Of a DNA stretch of 20,646 nt, positions 20,426 to 20,646 are shown piece after piece (the stretch's first letter is position 1; each line of letters opens with the position of its first letter). The DNA is from CAKKQX01 sp046313915. Lineage in GTDB: Bacteria; Pseudomonadota; Gammaproteobacteria; Burkholderiales; SG8-41. The DNA is taken from positions 1 through 20,646 of the forward strand of contig JBKBXX010000059.1 of the NCBI GenBank assembly GCA_046313915.1, written 5' to 3'. The position numbers and the translations under genes were made by a program. A model generated the notes under the pieces. It was not told the origin of the DNA, made no database searches, and saw only the letters and a list, made by a program, of their open reading frames with translations.

Positions 20426-20646
20426 TCATCTGCTTTCGCGCAGCATGCGTTCGATTTCGGCGGCGTTGTCTTCCTGCGAAGGCGCATCAGCCCGTGGTGC
20501 GCCGTCCTGCTGCGGACTGTCCGCGGCGGCAGGCAGCCGCATGGTGGCGGCCGGCGTTTGCTTCGGCGTTCCGCTGCCGGTGACCAGCGCCGGCCAGGCG
20601 ATCACGATCAGCAGCGCCAGCAACTGCAGGCCCACGAACGGGATGA
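20426..20646 (-). CDS. TRAP transporter large permease DctM, C-terminal end (partial)
   Basis: The minus-strand frame is open to the window edge and reads IPFVGLQLLALLIVIAWPAL, the last membrane helix characteristic of DctM-type TRAP permeases. The apparent GTG start at 20635 is internal, since residues IPF before it belong to the motif. After the helix the chain continues for about 50 polar residues rich in Pro, Ala, Gln and acidic groups (ending AAEIERMLRESR); most DctM proteins stop within a few residues of this helix. It is presumably the membrane partner of the TakP-like receptor facing it, though the two are transcribed toward each other. Confidence 0.75.
   Translation of the reverse strand, partial: IPFVGLQLLALLIVIAWPALVTGSGTPKQTPAATMRLPAAADSPQQDGAPRADAPSQEDNAAEIERMLRESR

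Noticed and set aside
1..20646. tRNA, rRNA, insertion sequence or phage attachment genes
   Set aside because: No cloverleaf-like tails, rRNA stretches, transposase or integrase motifs were recognised by eye. A covariance-model scan could still reveal small RNAs I cannot see.

Overview
The window is a GC-rich, densely coded bacterial stretch with no rRNA, tRNA, transposase, phage or CRISPR genes. It most resembles a betaproteobacterium of the Burkholderiales. The reasons are the run of Bug/TctC solute-binding receptors, a family hugely expanded in that order, and the housekeeping block carboxylesterase - mogA - darP / pmbA. Genus cannot be told from this sequence alone. No gene-free stretch exceeds about 165 bases.

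Layout. 1-3890 (+): four consecutive periplasmic Bug/TctC receptors, the first cut by the window edge. They are followed at 3992-5158 by an enolase-superfamily enzyme that closely matches D(-)-tartrate dehydratase, with all five catalytic residues. 5159-5263 is a strongly foldable leader ending in a terminator-like hairpin directly before a small EncFtn-type ferritin (5264-5551), which has neither an encapsulin neighbour nor a cargo-loading tail. A quinone oxidoreductase with its own promoter and a textbook terminator follows (5582-6708). 6746-10749 (-): a three-gene catabolic group comprising an acetolactate-synthase-like ThDP enzyme, an ornithine cyclodeaminase/mu-crystallin homologue and a beta-hydroxyacid dehydrogenase. 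An amidase (10874-12286, +) diverges from it. The ThDP enzyme carries a 105-bp in-frame tandem repeat in its N-terminus.

12481-13035 (-) is a membrane-anchored Mrr-like nuclease-fold protein. 13164-15807 (+) holds a family III CoA-transferase and a UMF1/Atg22-type MFS transporter, bridged by a possible 46-codon ORF. 15874-17823 (-) carries carboxylesterase, mogA and darP, diverging from pmbA/tldE (17910-19250, +). At the right edge a Tat-exported TakP-like TRAP receptor (19302-20402, +) converges on the 3' end of a TRAP large permease gene (-, cut by the window edge).

How it fits together (inference): most of the window is organic-acid scavenging, with Bug and TRAP receptors capturing carboxylates outside the membrane and dehydratase, ThDP enzyme, hydroxyacid dehydrogenase, amidase and CoA-transferase handling them inside. 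No TctA/TctB membrane partner for the Bug receptors is in view. The features most worth a second look are the encapsulin-free EncFtn with its structured leader, the 105-bp in-frame repeat, and a set of short, nearly pure A/T islands with a shared core in otherwise GC-rich intergenic DNA.
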